Shown here: piece after piece, positions 41,622-52,301 of the stretch | Numbering within the stretch: the first letter of the stretch is position 1 | Layout of the letters: each line of letters opens with the position of its first letter | Assembly: GCA_012656075.1 (NCBI GenBank) | Contig: JAAKBF010000064.1 | Location: 62,001 to 126,000, forward strand | From: Phytophthora hibernalis | Lineage: Eukaryota; Oomycota; Peronosporomycetes; Peronosporales; Peronosporaceae | Direction of reading: 5' to 3' | DNA: 64,000 nt | Translations under genes and position numbers: made by a program | The notes under the pieces: model-generated | What the model was told of the DNA's origin: nothing | Seen by the model: only the letters and a program-made list of their open reading frames with translations | Database searches by the model: none

Positions 41622-44330
41622 GTGAATGGTCGCCGGCAATATGGCCCGTGTGCCGCCTGTGGTGGACTCACACACTCTGCACACTATTGTTTCAAGAGGT
41701 GCAAGATGTGCAAGCAAGTCCATGATGCGGGAAGATGCGAAGCATTCAACGAGCTGGCGTCTCTTCTGAAGGCGAAGGTGGAGAAGAAAGACCTCTCGCC
41801 AGAACTTCAAGAATTGGTCTATGGGAGTCATTTAAACTAGGCAGCCCAACTGAAACTGGGTTGGTCCCAATCGGGCTGCCACAGTTAGCTGAGCCTGCGC
41901 TGGACGCCGACTATTTGTTTGCGTTCACTGGTTCGTGCAAACGGCCTGATGACTTGAATATGGATTATGTGAAATCGACGGAAAATGGAGAAGAGAGAGG
42001 CGCAAGCCTCGGTGGGAGTGAAGTGAATGTGAAATGTGAGAGGAAGCTGCTGGTACGGTTACCGAGGCTTCAATCGCAAGTGTGGCTGTGACCGAGCGTG
42101 AGCCCCGAAGTCTAGGCCAGGCAATCAAGTTGTTGTCTGGCGAGAGGATGCGGTGGTGGTCGGCCCAACGCTACGACAAGAGGAAGCGTTTGCGTGCCAT
42201 GATAAATGGGTCAGTGGATGACGCGAGAACGAGGATTCTGCTCGACACTGGAGCGAATGTGAGCGTGATATCGGCTTCTTATGCAAAAACTACGCGTGCG
42301 GGAGGTATCAGACCACGGTCGCAGCCTGGAGGTTAGAGGAATCAATCCAGGGGTGATGGAGACGCGCCGCCGAGCACACGTTAAGATCACCCTCGGGTGG
42401 GAGCGAGTGTATGCATTCAAGTTGTGGATTATGGATCATAGCGCCGGATTCGATGTAGTCCTCGGAACGGACTTCATGATACCAGACGGAGTGCGGTTAG
42501 ACTTGTTCCATGGTACGGCCCGGTTACCGGATGAAGTTATGGCCCCCTGGTGAAATCCCAGAACACGGATGACGCTCCGGTATACGGTCTACAAGTGGCC
42601 GGTGGCCCGACCGAGGATTTGTCAGTCGCCGGACGAGAGTAGCACGAGTTCAAGTTACCTCGACGACGTCCACCTCTGAACACCAACAAGGTGTGGATTC
42701 GCCGGATTGGGAATCTCGTGCCGACAGTGACGAGGTTCAACGAGGACAACCAGCGATTATCCGGCTGACTAATGTGTCACCGAGAGTTGCTCACTGTACA
42801 AACCACGAGTCGGTGGTATTATGGGTACCACGTGGCGATCTCCCACGAGGGCGTGGCTACCCCGGCTACGTTCGGCGAAGTACGACGAATGACAAGTGCT
42901 GGCGTACGCTGAGTGCCGGGATGACACATTACTGAAGCGTGAAAGCAAACTGTACGAGCAGTGGCTAGCCAGTCAACCACCAGCAGTCGAGCGGCGAGAG
43001 TATCCGACACCTCTGAAGATTCTTTCCCGACCATAGCGCACCAAGATTGGCATCGGGTGGATCGTCTACAGAGCGTTGAAGAGTACCACACACAGCCGAG
43101 TGGGTGCGACCATCCGACAGTAACCGTTACTCTGGTAACCTCGGACAGGATGGCTATGGACATGGAAGCCGAGAAATGTGAGGGTTCAACCACGTCCGAA
43201 TCCTCGGACAGGGGTGATGGCGAGGTAATAAAAGCAAGATTCGGAGACGCGTCTGGAGTCGGTGTTTGTAGCGCTTATGACGGGTGTTCCGCTAACACCG
43301 CTGTCGACATTGATTATTCCCAGGTGGTGTGTGGCAAATGAGATAGAGTTGACCGACTACGCCCATGAGTTGGCATTCCTGCCTGACCTGACCGAAGCTT
43401 CGGAGGCGGTTTTGGATTATACAGGACCCAACGTGGCGAACCCGAAGGCCACGTCCGAGCAACAACGAGCATTGGTCAGCGTGTTAAAGCAGCATGAACA
43501 GATCATGATTTAGAGCGGGAATGCTCTCCCACCGCCAGTCTACGGTGGTATGCGACATCGACGTACATGGGCATCTTCCAATTAAACAGAGGGCTCGGCG
43601 TACACCGCTGAAGCACCTGAAGAAGCTATACGAGTTACTGAAAGGCTTGTTGGAAGCTCTGTTGGTGGCGTTCTCGGACAGCCCTTGCGCATCCCCGATT
43701 GTGATTGTGTTGAAGAAGAACGGCGTCGATATTCGCCTGTGCATCGATTACAAGATGGTGAACGCAATCACCGCGATTATGGAGTATGCCATGCCGCTGG
43801 TCGACGATTTGTTAACTGACCTGGAGGCCTACCTGTGGTTCTGCTCCTTAGATGCAGCTAGCGGATTCTGGGCGATAATGATGACGATGAGAGCTCGGAA
43901 AATCTCGTCCTTCGTTTGTGCACTCGGCCACTTTGAGTGGCTGCGTATGCCGTTTGGCCTGAAGAACGCACCGATGATTTTCCAACGAATGATTGATAAC
44001 GCTCTATGGGGGTTCGTTCAGCCCAAGGGTGGTTGGAACCAGTTCTCTGAGTTGATGCGGTCGGCTGAAGCGGCCGCTCAAGCAAGAACAGGGGTGACCG
44101 ACGGTTCTGCACAACTGTCCGAGGTTTCGACACCTTTTCCGACCAAGTTCGAGTCCGACCGCGAGTCCTCGGTGACGCTCGACGCTATGACCAAATTGGT
44201 GAATAGCCCTGTAGCGGATATGTTCTCCACAGGGAAGCAGATGAACCCTCGTTGGTGCCAGTGTTCGATCGGCGGTCGTTCGTGGACGATATTTGTTTCG
44301 GCTCCGAGACTTTTGACTCTTGTCTAGCCA
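41622..44330 (+). pseudogene. Gypsy B zinc knuckle, protease and reverse transcriptase
   Basis: The Cys/His knuckle is followed by a stop at 41838, then a protease with intact L-L-D-T-G-A-N-V-S (42239-42265). After several frame changes and stops (for example about 42640, 43035 and 43511) the reverse transcriptase reads cleanly from 43570 through MPFGLKNAPMIFQRM to about 44050. The catalytic FVDD box is in another frame near 44281. Between 43730 and 44570 it is almost identical to Gypsy A. Confidence 0.75.
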
Positions 44331-44431
44331 CCCTGGACCGCCTGCTTCAACGGTTTGGTGAGTGTCGAGTAAGTGTGCGTTTCACGAAGAGCATTTTTGT
44401 ATAAGGCCGAGTAGATTTCCTGTCGCATGAA

Positions 44432-47384
44432 GTGTCGGTCGACGGCATTCGGGCCGATCCGAAGAAGTTGAAGACAGTGACGGAGCTGCCGTTCCCGTCA
44501 TCGAAGAAAGGAATGCAGGCATTCCTCGGTGCGTTGAACTATTACAGCAGATTCATGCCAGACTTTGCAGTCTACGGGGCTGCCCTGTACCAACTCAAGG
44601 ATGAGGACTTTACACCGGAGGACCCATCCGCGGCTCACCGAAGTTTCGCGGTACTACAACAGAAGGTGGCAGACGCGCCGATACTACGGCACTTCGACCG
44701 AGCCAAAGAGGTGCACGTGACGTTATTTGCTAATGAGTGGTCTCTGAGTTCCACTGTGATGCTGTACCACGACGACAAATTACACCCTGTGCGGTTCTGA
44801 GGCCGCGTATTGAAAGACGGCGAGATGAATTACCAAGGAGGTGTTGGCTTTGCTGTTACTGTTGAAAGTGTGTTACACCCAACTGATCGGGCGGACTATC
44901 CATGTCTACACACGGTTCTCGACACTGGAGTGGGTGCATAAGTCGAAGACATTGTTCGGTCGTACGACCCACTTCGCAGTGATGTTGTCCCTGTGGCACC
45001 TGAAGGTCAACCGAGTCAGGAACGCGATTGTGCTTTCGCTCAGCTACTACAAGCTTGGCTTTCCAGCTATATTGAATTGGAAGACTCGTTAGCGCCGGTG
45101 ACCCCACTGTCACGGGGATCACCGAATGCTCGAATGGACCCACACTTGCTTTACGCTAGCCTACCGAGGAATTACAATGCCGTGGTGATGTCTTTTGATG
45201 GCTCAGCCAAGACGGAGAAGAATGGCGGGTATGGTAGTTGCTCATGGATACTATGGAAATTACCTGAATGGACGGTAGTGACGGCTGCGAGTGCTTACCT
45301 CGAGACCAACACAGTAAACCGCGCTGGAGCACGACACCGAGGATTTAATTGTGGTGGGAGACTCGCAATCCAGCAGTCCCTAGGGGTGATGGCCTGTCGG
45401 AAGGAAACTCTGATAGCCCAACTCAACCAACATCGAGAACTCACAGCCAAGCTTCGGTCGGTGAAATATCTCCATGTGATCCGAGAGTTCAATGCAGCCG
45501 CAGACTCTTTAGCCACAGAAGCTCTCAACAGCAAACAGTCCAGCGTGGTTTCAGCCGAAACCAGGAAAATGGAGTTAATCGAGATCAACCGAATCGACGA
45601 AGTCATCCACGAGCCTTCGCCGGAGGTCGCCACGCCAACACCCGGTGAAGCGGCCACCGACGATAGAGCGTCGGTCAACCTAGCCCGGACACGTGTGGCC
45701 CGCCAAGCACCCTGTAACAAATCGTTTTTCGACTTTGTGAGGGATGTGCCGGATTACATAACCGTCACGACCCGTCGACAAGCGAGGGTACAGAAGAAGC
45801 GTGTCCGTTTTGCAAGCGAGCCCTCGGTGATGGGCCAGGACGACGTAACACGACGAGACAAAGCAGATGAGGTAGCCTCAGAGACTCTGAACGAAGCAGA
45901 AAGCGAGCTACCAACGACCGAGGCAAGCGTCAGAGCACCAAATGCAAACGACGTCGACCCGGTAACCATTCAAGAAGAGCGAAGACGAAGGATCTCCGCT
46001 GCACAGGACGAGAAGCTGAGGTGGGTAAACTTCAAAGCCGTTCTCCGAGGCGAGGAAGCTAGCCTGAGTTACAGTGCAGCGAGAGATGCATGGAAAATGG
46101 CCGACAAGTTTGCGCTAAGCGAGGGCGGTGTGCTGTATATTATCGAAGCGAACCGTCGGTGAACTAACGGAGACCAAGAGGAGACCAAGATGCGACTGGT
46201 GGTACCCACAACGATGATTCGGGAAGTATTACAGAGCTGCCATGACTCGTTGGAAGGTGGCCACCAAGGTATCGGTCGAACATACCACCGAGCGAAAATG
46301 GATTATTATTGGATCAGACTGTACGCAGACGTTGAGCGGCATGTGCGGTCCTGCTCAGACTGTGCATCTCAAGCAAAAGTCGACCGCAGCTCAGAGGGTA
46401 CTCTCCTGGGAATGTAGACCATTCCAGCTGGTGTCGATGGATTTCGTCATACCATTGCCGAAATCTCGGCGAGGGAATACCGCGCTGCTACTGTTTCAAT
46501 GCTCGTTCACAGGATTCGTCATGCGGAAGGCCATGTCAGATACCACCGCATTAAAAGTCGCTCAAACGTTCGAAGAGTGTGTCAACCGAAGGTTTGGGGC
46601 GCCAACGATGATTCGCCATGACCGAGACCCTCGGTTCATGAGTGAGGTTTTCAAGCATTTGCTGAGATGGTGCAATCTCGGTCGAGAGCCACGTTGAGTT
46701 ATCGTCCACACAGCAAGAACGATCAGTCAAGACTGTCCTGCAGTCAGCGCGAGTGTATGCAGAAGACCCGTTGCAACAAGACTGGGACGAGATCGCCGAA
46801 CGACTTGTCTTCGCTATCAACAACTCTCAAGACGGCACTCGGAAGGATACTCCGTTCTACCTCGTTCATGGGTGGGATTCTCGGTCTACGCTGCGGGCAA
46901 TGTCGTCGTTTTAAAACGAGGATCCCGAGGGCAAACCGATGCACTAGCATGGCGCCGAGAAGTGAACCGGCAACAAGAAATCGCATGGAAAATGGCGAAG
47001 GAGTACCAGAAGGTCGAGAAGGCTCGGAGAGCCCGCGAACACAGCGAGTCGCTTAACCGACGTGAAGCAGCAGCAGTGCCGAGGATTCCAGCGAGTGACA
47101 CCGAGAACATAGTAGCACCGAATCGCGACGGGTCAGAGGTACCATTGGAGGTCGAAAGGCAGGGGACAACGACGGAAACCGACGGGAACGGAGCCTCGGA
47201 CACCGGGCAGGAAGAGACTGGGGAATCTCCCGAAGCTACTGAAGAAGCACCGAGGTCTCTATTCAAGACCGGTAGCAGGGTGTGGCTCTACATGGAGCGC
47301 GTGAAACCAGGATTGACCAAGAAGCTAGCACATAGGTGGCACGGACCATTCCGGATCAAGAAAAGTCGAGGAGTTCGCATATGA
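44432..47384 (+). pseudogene. Gypsy B RNase H and integrase
   Basis: LGALNYYSRFMPDFA and an RNase H-like domain (FDGSAKTEKNGGYGS, about 45200) lead to an HHCC and rve-type integrase (CHDSLEGGHQGIGRTYHRAK at 46239-46297; SMDFVIPLPKSRRG; FGAPTMIRHDRDPRFMSEVF). The sequence between the core and the GPF/Y-like module (HRWHGPFRI, about 47334-47360) is disturbed by indels near 46650-46900. Stops at about 44800 and 46160 also interrupt. It is inactive as written. Confidence 0.7.
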
Positions 47385-47565
47385 ACTAGAGCTGCCGGAT
47401 CAGAGTGGTTATCAGTTCTACCCAATGGTGCATGTCTCGCGGCTCAAGGCAGTGAACGAATATGGCGACCGACCGAGGAGTCGGCTGACAGCTGAGGTGA
47501 CCGAGGATACGAGGATTGATTTTGACGAGTAGCTGTTACCGGAAGATAGCTGGGAGCCTGATAGA

Positions 47566-47860
47566 GTGGCAGGCGAATATGAAGTAGAGGCTATTCTAGA
47601 CGATCAATCACCGCTAACAACGAGCACTAATCGCGCTGTCAGAGAGTTCAAGGTGAAGTGGGTCGGCCATGACGAGCCTACTTGGGAACCAGCATCGAGC
47701 TTGTCGTGCGGCGGGTTGCTTTATGACTATCTGTGGACCCGACGCAGCGAACGACGACTCCAGATGGTTCAGGTCGCTGACGAGGACTAGCTCGAACCGC
47801 TACCAAGGATTGAACTGCCTACGGGGTTGGTACAGCCCGTAGAAGCAGACGAAAATGATA
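47566..47860 (+). pseudogene. Gypsy B chromodomain
   Basis: GEYEVEAILDDQSP...REFKVKWVGHDEPTWEPASS is a chromodomain at the end of integrase. Such domains bind methylated histone tails and target integration. It is preceded by an in-frame TAG (about 47530) and followed by a TAG near 47788. Homologous to the Gypsy C copy at 34432-34762. Confidence 0.7.
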
Positions 47861-48150
47861 CTGTACCAAAATGGAAGTCACCGATTACTGAACGACCAAG
47901 TTTCCTGGGAGGCTCGGTTTGCGACAGCGAAATGACGAGTACGGGGATTATGCAGTCCGTAGCGTCAGACGAAGATGACTACTGCATTATAGTTTGTATA
48001 TATGTATATGATGTGAACGAACTCTCGAGTGGATTTGGATTAAGTGGAATTACTGGAGCCTGAACTACACCCGTAATGAGCTACGGAGCTCGGACCGAAC
48101 GAGATTAGCAAGAGAATGAATGACGAAGCACGGAAGCACACGACCGAGGT

Positions 48151-49467
48151 CTAGATATCAGCAGAGGAAGCAAGGTCAGCCCACACATCCAAATTCGAGG
48201 TCTGGCCAGACGTGGAACTGTCGGCTGGCGTTGGAGTAGCAGCAGGAGCGGCCGAGTCCTCGGCTTGACTTTCACCCTTTTCATGATCGTCAGTAGGTCC
48301 TGGAGGAGCAATCACCGAAGCTTGACCTACCCAGGGGACACGACCGAGGCTTGTGGTAACGACGGATCCACCATGATTCCGGAAATTACATCCGCCTCGG
48401 TCATACCACAGGGCACGAACAAAGGCACCGGAGGGTTGCACTGCATGAACGTCGTGTTGAACGGATGGCTGGAAGGTGCGTCCACCCAACAGTTCCGCCA
48501 GAGCTGGCGCGAATCCAGAATGGAGAGCTCACCAACCCAGTCCTCGGACGTCGGAGCCCACTCGATCACCTCAAACGAGTATTGGAGGTATCTGGTCTCC
48601 AACAAAAGCTCGGTCTGTGCTTCACGAGGCTTGCCGGGGCGTTCGACACACCACTCCCAACACCCATACACCATTTGCTGGCGTAGCCGGTCTGCCCGAA
48701 GATTCCGAGCTTTGTTGTACTCAGTCCAGGCGGCACGAAGCACGTCGACCGAGGGATCACCAGCTCCAAGTCTCTGAGCCATACTCCGAAGGTACGCTTC
48801 AACCGGAGCAACCTGAACCCAGTGGCGGCGCTCCCACAGTGCTAGGCCCAGGTCTGACTTCTCGGTCCGGTCCGTGGAAATACCCTGAAATTGGCGCCAC
48901 ATCTTGATGGGCCGAGCCAGGCCGGTGGCGCGAGTCGAAATCTTAGTGCCAAGTGGGTGTTGGTCAATAGCGAAACAACAGGGTCGCCCCGGCATCTTCA
49001 ACCGCATTTGCTGCCAGAGATGGGCTGGATTGGTCCAATCCGCAATAGCTTGGATGCCGGCCACCGAGCACGGGGACTCGACACCCTTGGTAATAGTGGA
49101 GTCAGGCTACTATTGTGAATTTCGCCTGGGCGCCCGGAGCAACGAACCCAGGCGTCAAATACGGCCCGGCCATCAGAGCAAGGCGTACGAAGTGATGAAC
49201 CTTCGGCTGCACCACCATCAGCCGGCGGAGGACCATCGGGACGTTGTGGAGTCGGTATCGAGGATTCGGCAGGGTCAGGAACGTCGGCAGGAGCATCGGC
49301 AGGCTCCGGCGATTGTGCCTGTGATATGGAAGAAAGATGGAACGAAGAGTTAGAAGAAGTTCAAGGTGTTGAGGTGATGAAGAGGGAGCAGTATACCTCG
49401 TCGCTCGGGTGATGGCACGGAGAGCGGCGGCGGTGGCGTCGCTGAGAAGACGTGATGGATGAGCCAT
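48151..49467 (-). pseudogene. Antisense accessory ORF of Gypsy B (internally deleted copy)
   Basis: This copy runs from ATG 49467-49465 to TAG 48153-48151, opposite to gag-pol. Intron 1 keeps a good donor (GAG|GTATAC) and acceptor (ATATCACAG). The first exon has a one-base deletion relative to copy C. About 2.2 kb corresponding to 30960-33125 of copy C (coiled coil, intron 2 and linker) is missing. The C-terminal domain is open over 245 residues (49064-48327: AIADWTNPAHLWQQMRLKMP...ERRHWVQVAP...LRADRLRQQMVYGCWEW...YSFEVIEWAP). Roughly 80% of residues match copy C. The end reads SNLDVWADLASSADI. Function unknown. Confidence 0.6.
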
Positions 49468-49642
49468 GGTGCGAAGAACTGAAGGCACCACGACGCGCAC
49501 TACTGGTGGAAGCTTGCGTCGAGGCGAGGGCAGTTGTGGTGTTGAGTTTTGGGGCGCTCGGTCGCCAGTCGGCAAGTTTGCCCCTGCTGAAGGAAAGTGA
49601 CTGGCGTGCCCTGATTGGCGGATTACATTCCCCGCGCCACAG

Positions 49643-50422
49643 TGACCACGATAGTTTAGTGACCGAGGCCTCGGTCGGGTATAATAAATTCCCGGCCGAG
49701 AGTACGAACCCTCGTTTGTACCCATGTCAGTTTCGTACCCTCGGTCTTATAGAGCCGGGTACAGGATCACATACGGGGATCGGTTCACACTGGATATTTG
49801 TATTTAGATATAGGACTAGCTATAGGATTGACTACAGAGGCTCTCAGATCCATAGATCAACAGAAAAAATCAGCAGTCTTCCCCCAAGTCACCAAGGGTC
49901 AAGTCCGTCTTCGGTAAGGCTAGCTAGCTTATCTTAGGGTCTGGATACGCTCGGCTTGTGGGATGCCTGTCAGCGAGCCCAAGGTACATTGAATCGAGGG
50001 TTTGTTGCTGGTCAGTCCAAGAGATTAGAGTGGCCGAGTGTTGGGAGCGACGAGAAGCGTCGTTCACCATATATTATAGTGGAACCGAGTGTTCCATACA
50101 TGTTTTACTACCCGCCGAGGTTTAACCTTGGCAAACCCGTATTAGACTTGACAGCCGGTACCCTTCCTTTTGAGGGACTGTGGGGTTCGCGCGAAAGCGC
50201 AGTATTGCATCCTAGCCCTCGCTCGTGGCTAGTGGTACAGGTTATTGGGTTGGCCTAATACAACCAAGGTGTACAGAGGGTTCAGATCCAACCCGGCGTA
50301 AGGGATCGTTCCTGGTCTTCAGGTTTGATCCAACGCTCGTTGATCTCACAAGGAGAAGCAAGTGTTGTTGGTGAGGCTCATACCATTTACTAGTGACAAT
50401 TTCTGCGTGATCCTACACGACA
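49643..50422 (+). repeat. Gypsy B 3' LTR (LTR3, about 780 bp)
   Basis: It starts TGACCACGATAG and ends CCTACACGACA, giving TG...CA ends. The start is inferred as the point where near-perfect identity to LTR1 begins. It contains the 16-bp palindrome GACCGAGGCCTCGGTC (about 49662) and a TATA-like GTATAATAAATT right after it. Because the antisense ORF starts only 175 bp before it, this end of the LTR may also drive that ORF. No 5-bp duplication matching the left end of B is visible. Confidence 0.7.
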
Positions 50423-50745
50423 CTAACGACGACTCTATTTGCGGTACAGTATTCCTTCCACTGCAGATAAGTCGTCTGATAACTGAATGCCAAGATCTTG
50501 GTCGGTCGAATTGCCAACAGTTGAATGATTTGCAGCAGATTTTTCCGTAGTCTATTTGGAAGGCTAGCATACTTTAATCAAGTCATCTAAATTATTCTTT
50601 TTAGAGTGTTATCCCAACATATCCCTCATGACTTCCCTCCTGCGGATTTCCCGCGATTTGTCAAATTTGAGCAACTTGGCAACATTGTAGTGTCATTGGC
50701 TGAAAAGTTCGCAATAAAACCTTTTCAACGATACCCCGTGGTTAG
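50423..50745 (+). pseudogene. Remnant of a host gene directly abutting the LTR
   Basis: Immediately after the LTR the frame reads DDSICGTVFLPLQISRL...SNCQQLNDLQQIF and reaches a GT-AG intron (50547-50604, 58 nt). In frame, the next exon reads VLSQHIPHDFPPADFP and RFVKFEQLGNIVVSLAEKFA. Codon structure, intron size and phase all look genuine. I do not recognise the family. The upstream part is missing, so the retroelement nest probably removed or separated the 5' half. The stretch ends near the hairpin at 50749. Confidence 0.45.
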
Positions 50746-50748
50746 ATT

Positions 50749-50829
50749 GATTTTTGCTAAATCCGGTTGGATCGACCAATAGCATAGATGGAATGCTGTT
50801 GGTCGATCCAACCGGATTTAGCAAAAATC
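50749..50829. repeat. Strong hairpin: 36-bp arms, 9-nt loop
   Basis: The left arm 50749-50784 and right arm 50794-50829 are reverse complements over 36 bp with a single transition that would still form a wobble pair in RNA. The loop is TAGATGGAA. No T-run follows, so it is not a simple terminator. It could be a small-RNA precursor, a foldback insertion or a replication-generated palindrome. Confidence 0.85.
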
Positions 50830-51089
50830 GACCGACCGACTTACCGGCCACAGAATTTATTTATTTTCGCCCTAACCGCTTAAAATTTTGAGTCACATAC
50901 TGTCACATACTCGTACTTTTTCATGCGCGCGTATGTGACAGCAGCCACTCCGTTTCACAAATCGAGCCTCGCGTCGGTCACGATCCATCAACGGCAGCAA
51001 CTCAATTCTGATGGTGCTGGCAGCGAGAGTCCACCCACCCACGTGTTGCCTGTCGTCCTCCATCTGGTTGCGCCGCTCGATCGCGCGAC

Positions 51090-51500
51090 CGTGAAGCGGG
51101 CGTTCATTATCCGCCACCACCCCTACCATATACACTTGGCTTTTGTATGTGATTACAACACACTTTGACGTACCAACCAAGGAATTTGACAAGCATCAAA
51201 CTCCTAGCACCCAGGGCTCAGTGGCCCTGCACATGCAATAGACTCAGGTGAGCTCACCAGGGATTTTGCTGTGGTTTGCAGTATTAGCTCACCCAGGTTT
51301 TGCTGATACCTGCAGAGACCCTGGTGACCTCACCTGGGCTATTGTCTCTGCAGTGACTGCAAATTCCTCGCGGGTTGCAATGGCTACGCACACGCTGGAA
51401 TCCCAGCAGCTAGGAGCTCTAGATCACAGCTTGGTGTAAGCCCTTACAAAAGCCAAGTGTATATTTGGCGGGGTGGTGGCCGATAATGAACGCTGAAGCG
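51090..51500. repeat. Foldback element with long imperfect inverted repeats
   Basis: The segment 51097-51165 and the reverse complement of 51428-51496 agree closely (AAAAGCCAAGTGTATAT and GGTGGTGG...GATAATGAACGC shared). A second, inner pair is 51200-51215 with 51395-51412. The centre holds further pairs around CAGGTGAGCTCACC, a perfect 12-bp palindrome GGTGAGCTCACC at 51248-51259, and CCTGGTGACCTCACC near 51322. It encodes nothing convincing. It resembles a non-autonomous foldback or MITE-like element; no target duplication was identified. Confidence 0.6.
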
Positions 51501-51752
51501 CCATCCGCCTTTCGAGAAGCGGCGGCGATAAAAGCCGATTCAAACTACTGTACCGGTACTGTACATGTAGGCAGCCGAATCGGCTGCCGATCGCATTCCG
51601 GTATCCGTAAAGTCTGGTCGCCACCTCCAGAACCGAATTGTCCTATGCTGAACCTTGCAGAGCTCGCTGATCCGATCTGCTGGTGATCATCACCAGTCCC
51701 CATTTCGCTTTACGACAGCGCAGGCAAACTTCCTCTGCCGTTGTAGCACAAA

Positions 51753-52301
51753 ATGCTGTTCACCGTTCAGATCGCAGTGGTCGCAGCCACCGTGGCGGCA
51801 CACAGCGCGAGCGCGTACTCGAGCTACATGGAGCTCATCCCCAACGGCGAGAACATCGGCAAGACGTTAGGTCACACCGACTCGGGCTACACGGACTTCG
51901 GCACGCTTTTCTCGGACGACGGCACCGACTGGGCTAAGGTGTGCACGCAGACGTGGCCCGGCGGCTCGGTCACGTGCGGCGAAGCCCTAGGTGACCCGTG
52001 CTGCACCTGGTCGTCCGGCGACCCGGACTACACGCTCACCGAGCCCAACGCGGACGGCACCACATGCGCCTCTAGCTCCACGGCTACAAGCACTGCCAGT
52101 AGCGCCACAACGGAGACCGCCTCCAGCGCCGCCACGAGCACCGCTAGCAGCGCCACAACGGAGACCGCCGCCACGAGCACCGCTAGCAGCGCCGCCACTG
52201 AGACCACGAGTACGGCCGCCAGCGGCAACACCGACGCGGTCGCCAGCAACTCGACGGACACAAGCACCACGGAGACGGAGGATGGATCCTACTGCGAGTA
52301 A
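51753..52301 (+). CDS. Temptin-like secreted protein with Ser/Thr/Ala-rich tail
   Basis: A 182-residue protein. A signal peptide (about 1-21, ending ...AHSASA) precedes SSYMELIPNGENIG, GHTDSGYTDFGTLF and ALGDPCCTWSSGD. The LGDPCCTW ending and IPNG...GH opening are hallmarks of the temptin Cys/Cys domain, which is expanded in oomycete secretomes. Most family members I know carry a D-x-D-x-D-G-like loop before LGDPCC; here that position reads WPGGSVTCGEA, so metal binding may be lost. The C-terminal half (about residues 110-175) is a low-complexity Ala/Thr/Ser repeat, likely O-glycosylated, ending in a lone Cys without a GPI signal. Extracellular or wall location is inferred. The function of oomycete temptins is unknown. 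Confidence 0.8.
   Translation: MLFTVQIAVVAATVAAHSASAYSSYMELIPNGENIGKTLGHTDSGYTDFGTLFSDDGTDWAKVCTQTWPGGSVTCGEALGDPCCTWSSGDPDYTLTEPNADGTTCASSSTATSTASSATTETASSAATSTASSATTETAATSTASSAATETTSTAASGNTDAVASNSTDTSTTETEDGSYCE

Larger units (their letters stand above)
39346..49642 (+). mobile_element. Gypsy B internal region: gag, pol, chromodomain plus antisense ORF
   Basis: This is the most complete Gypsy in the window. It holds the leader (39346-39427), gag in three frames (39428-39712, 39803-40342, 40508-41308), zinc knuckle (41622-41837), protease (42200-42500), reverse transcriptase (43570-44330), RNase H (45190-45560), integrase (46190-46690), GPF/Y-like module (47320-47360), chromodomain (47566-47830), an untranslated spacer, then an antisense ORF (48151-49467) and the 3' LTR. 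Numerous stops and frame changes make it inactive as written. It carries the same TAA in the reverse transcriptase (44402-44404) as Gypsy A. Confidence 0.85.

Noticed and set aside
50893..51192. 99-codon minus-strand open frame
   Set aside because: It overlaps the arms of the foldback element, and its sequence follows the inverted repeat rather than codon structure.
52028..52270. 80-codon hydrophobic minus-strand open frame
   Set aside because: It is the complement of the Ala/Thr/Ser repeat of the temptin-like protein.
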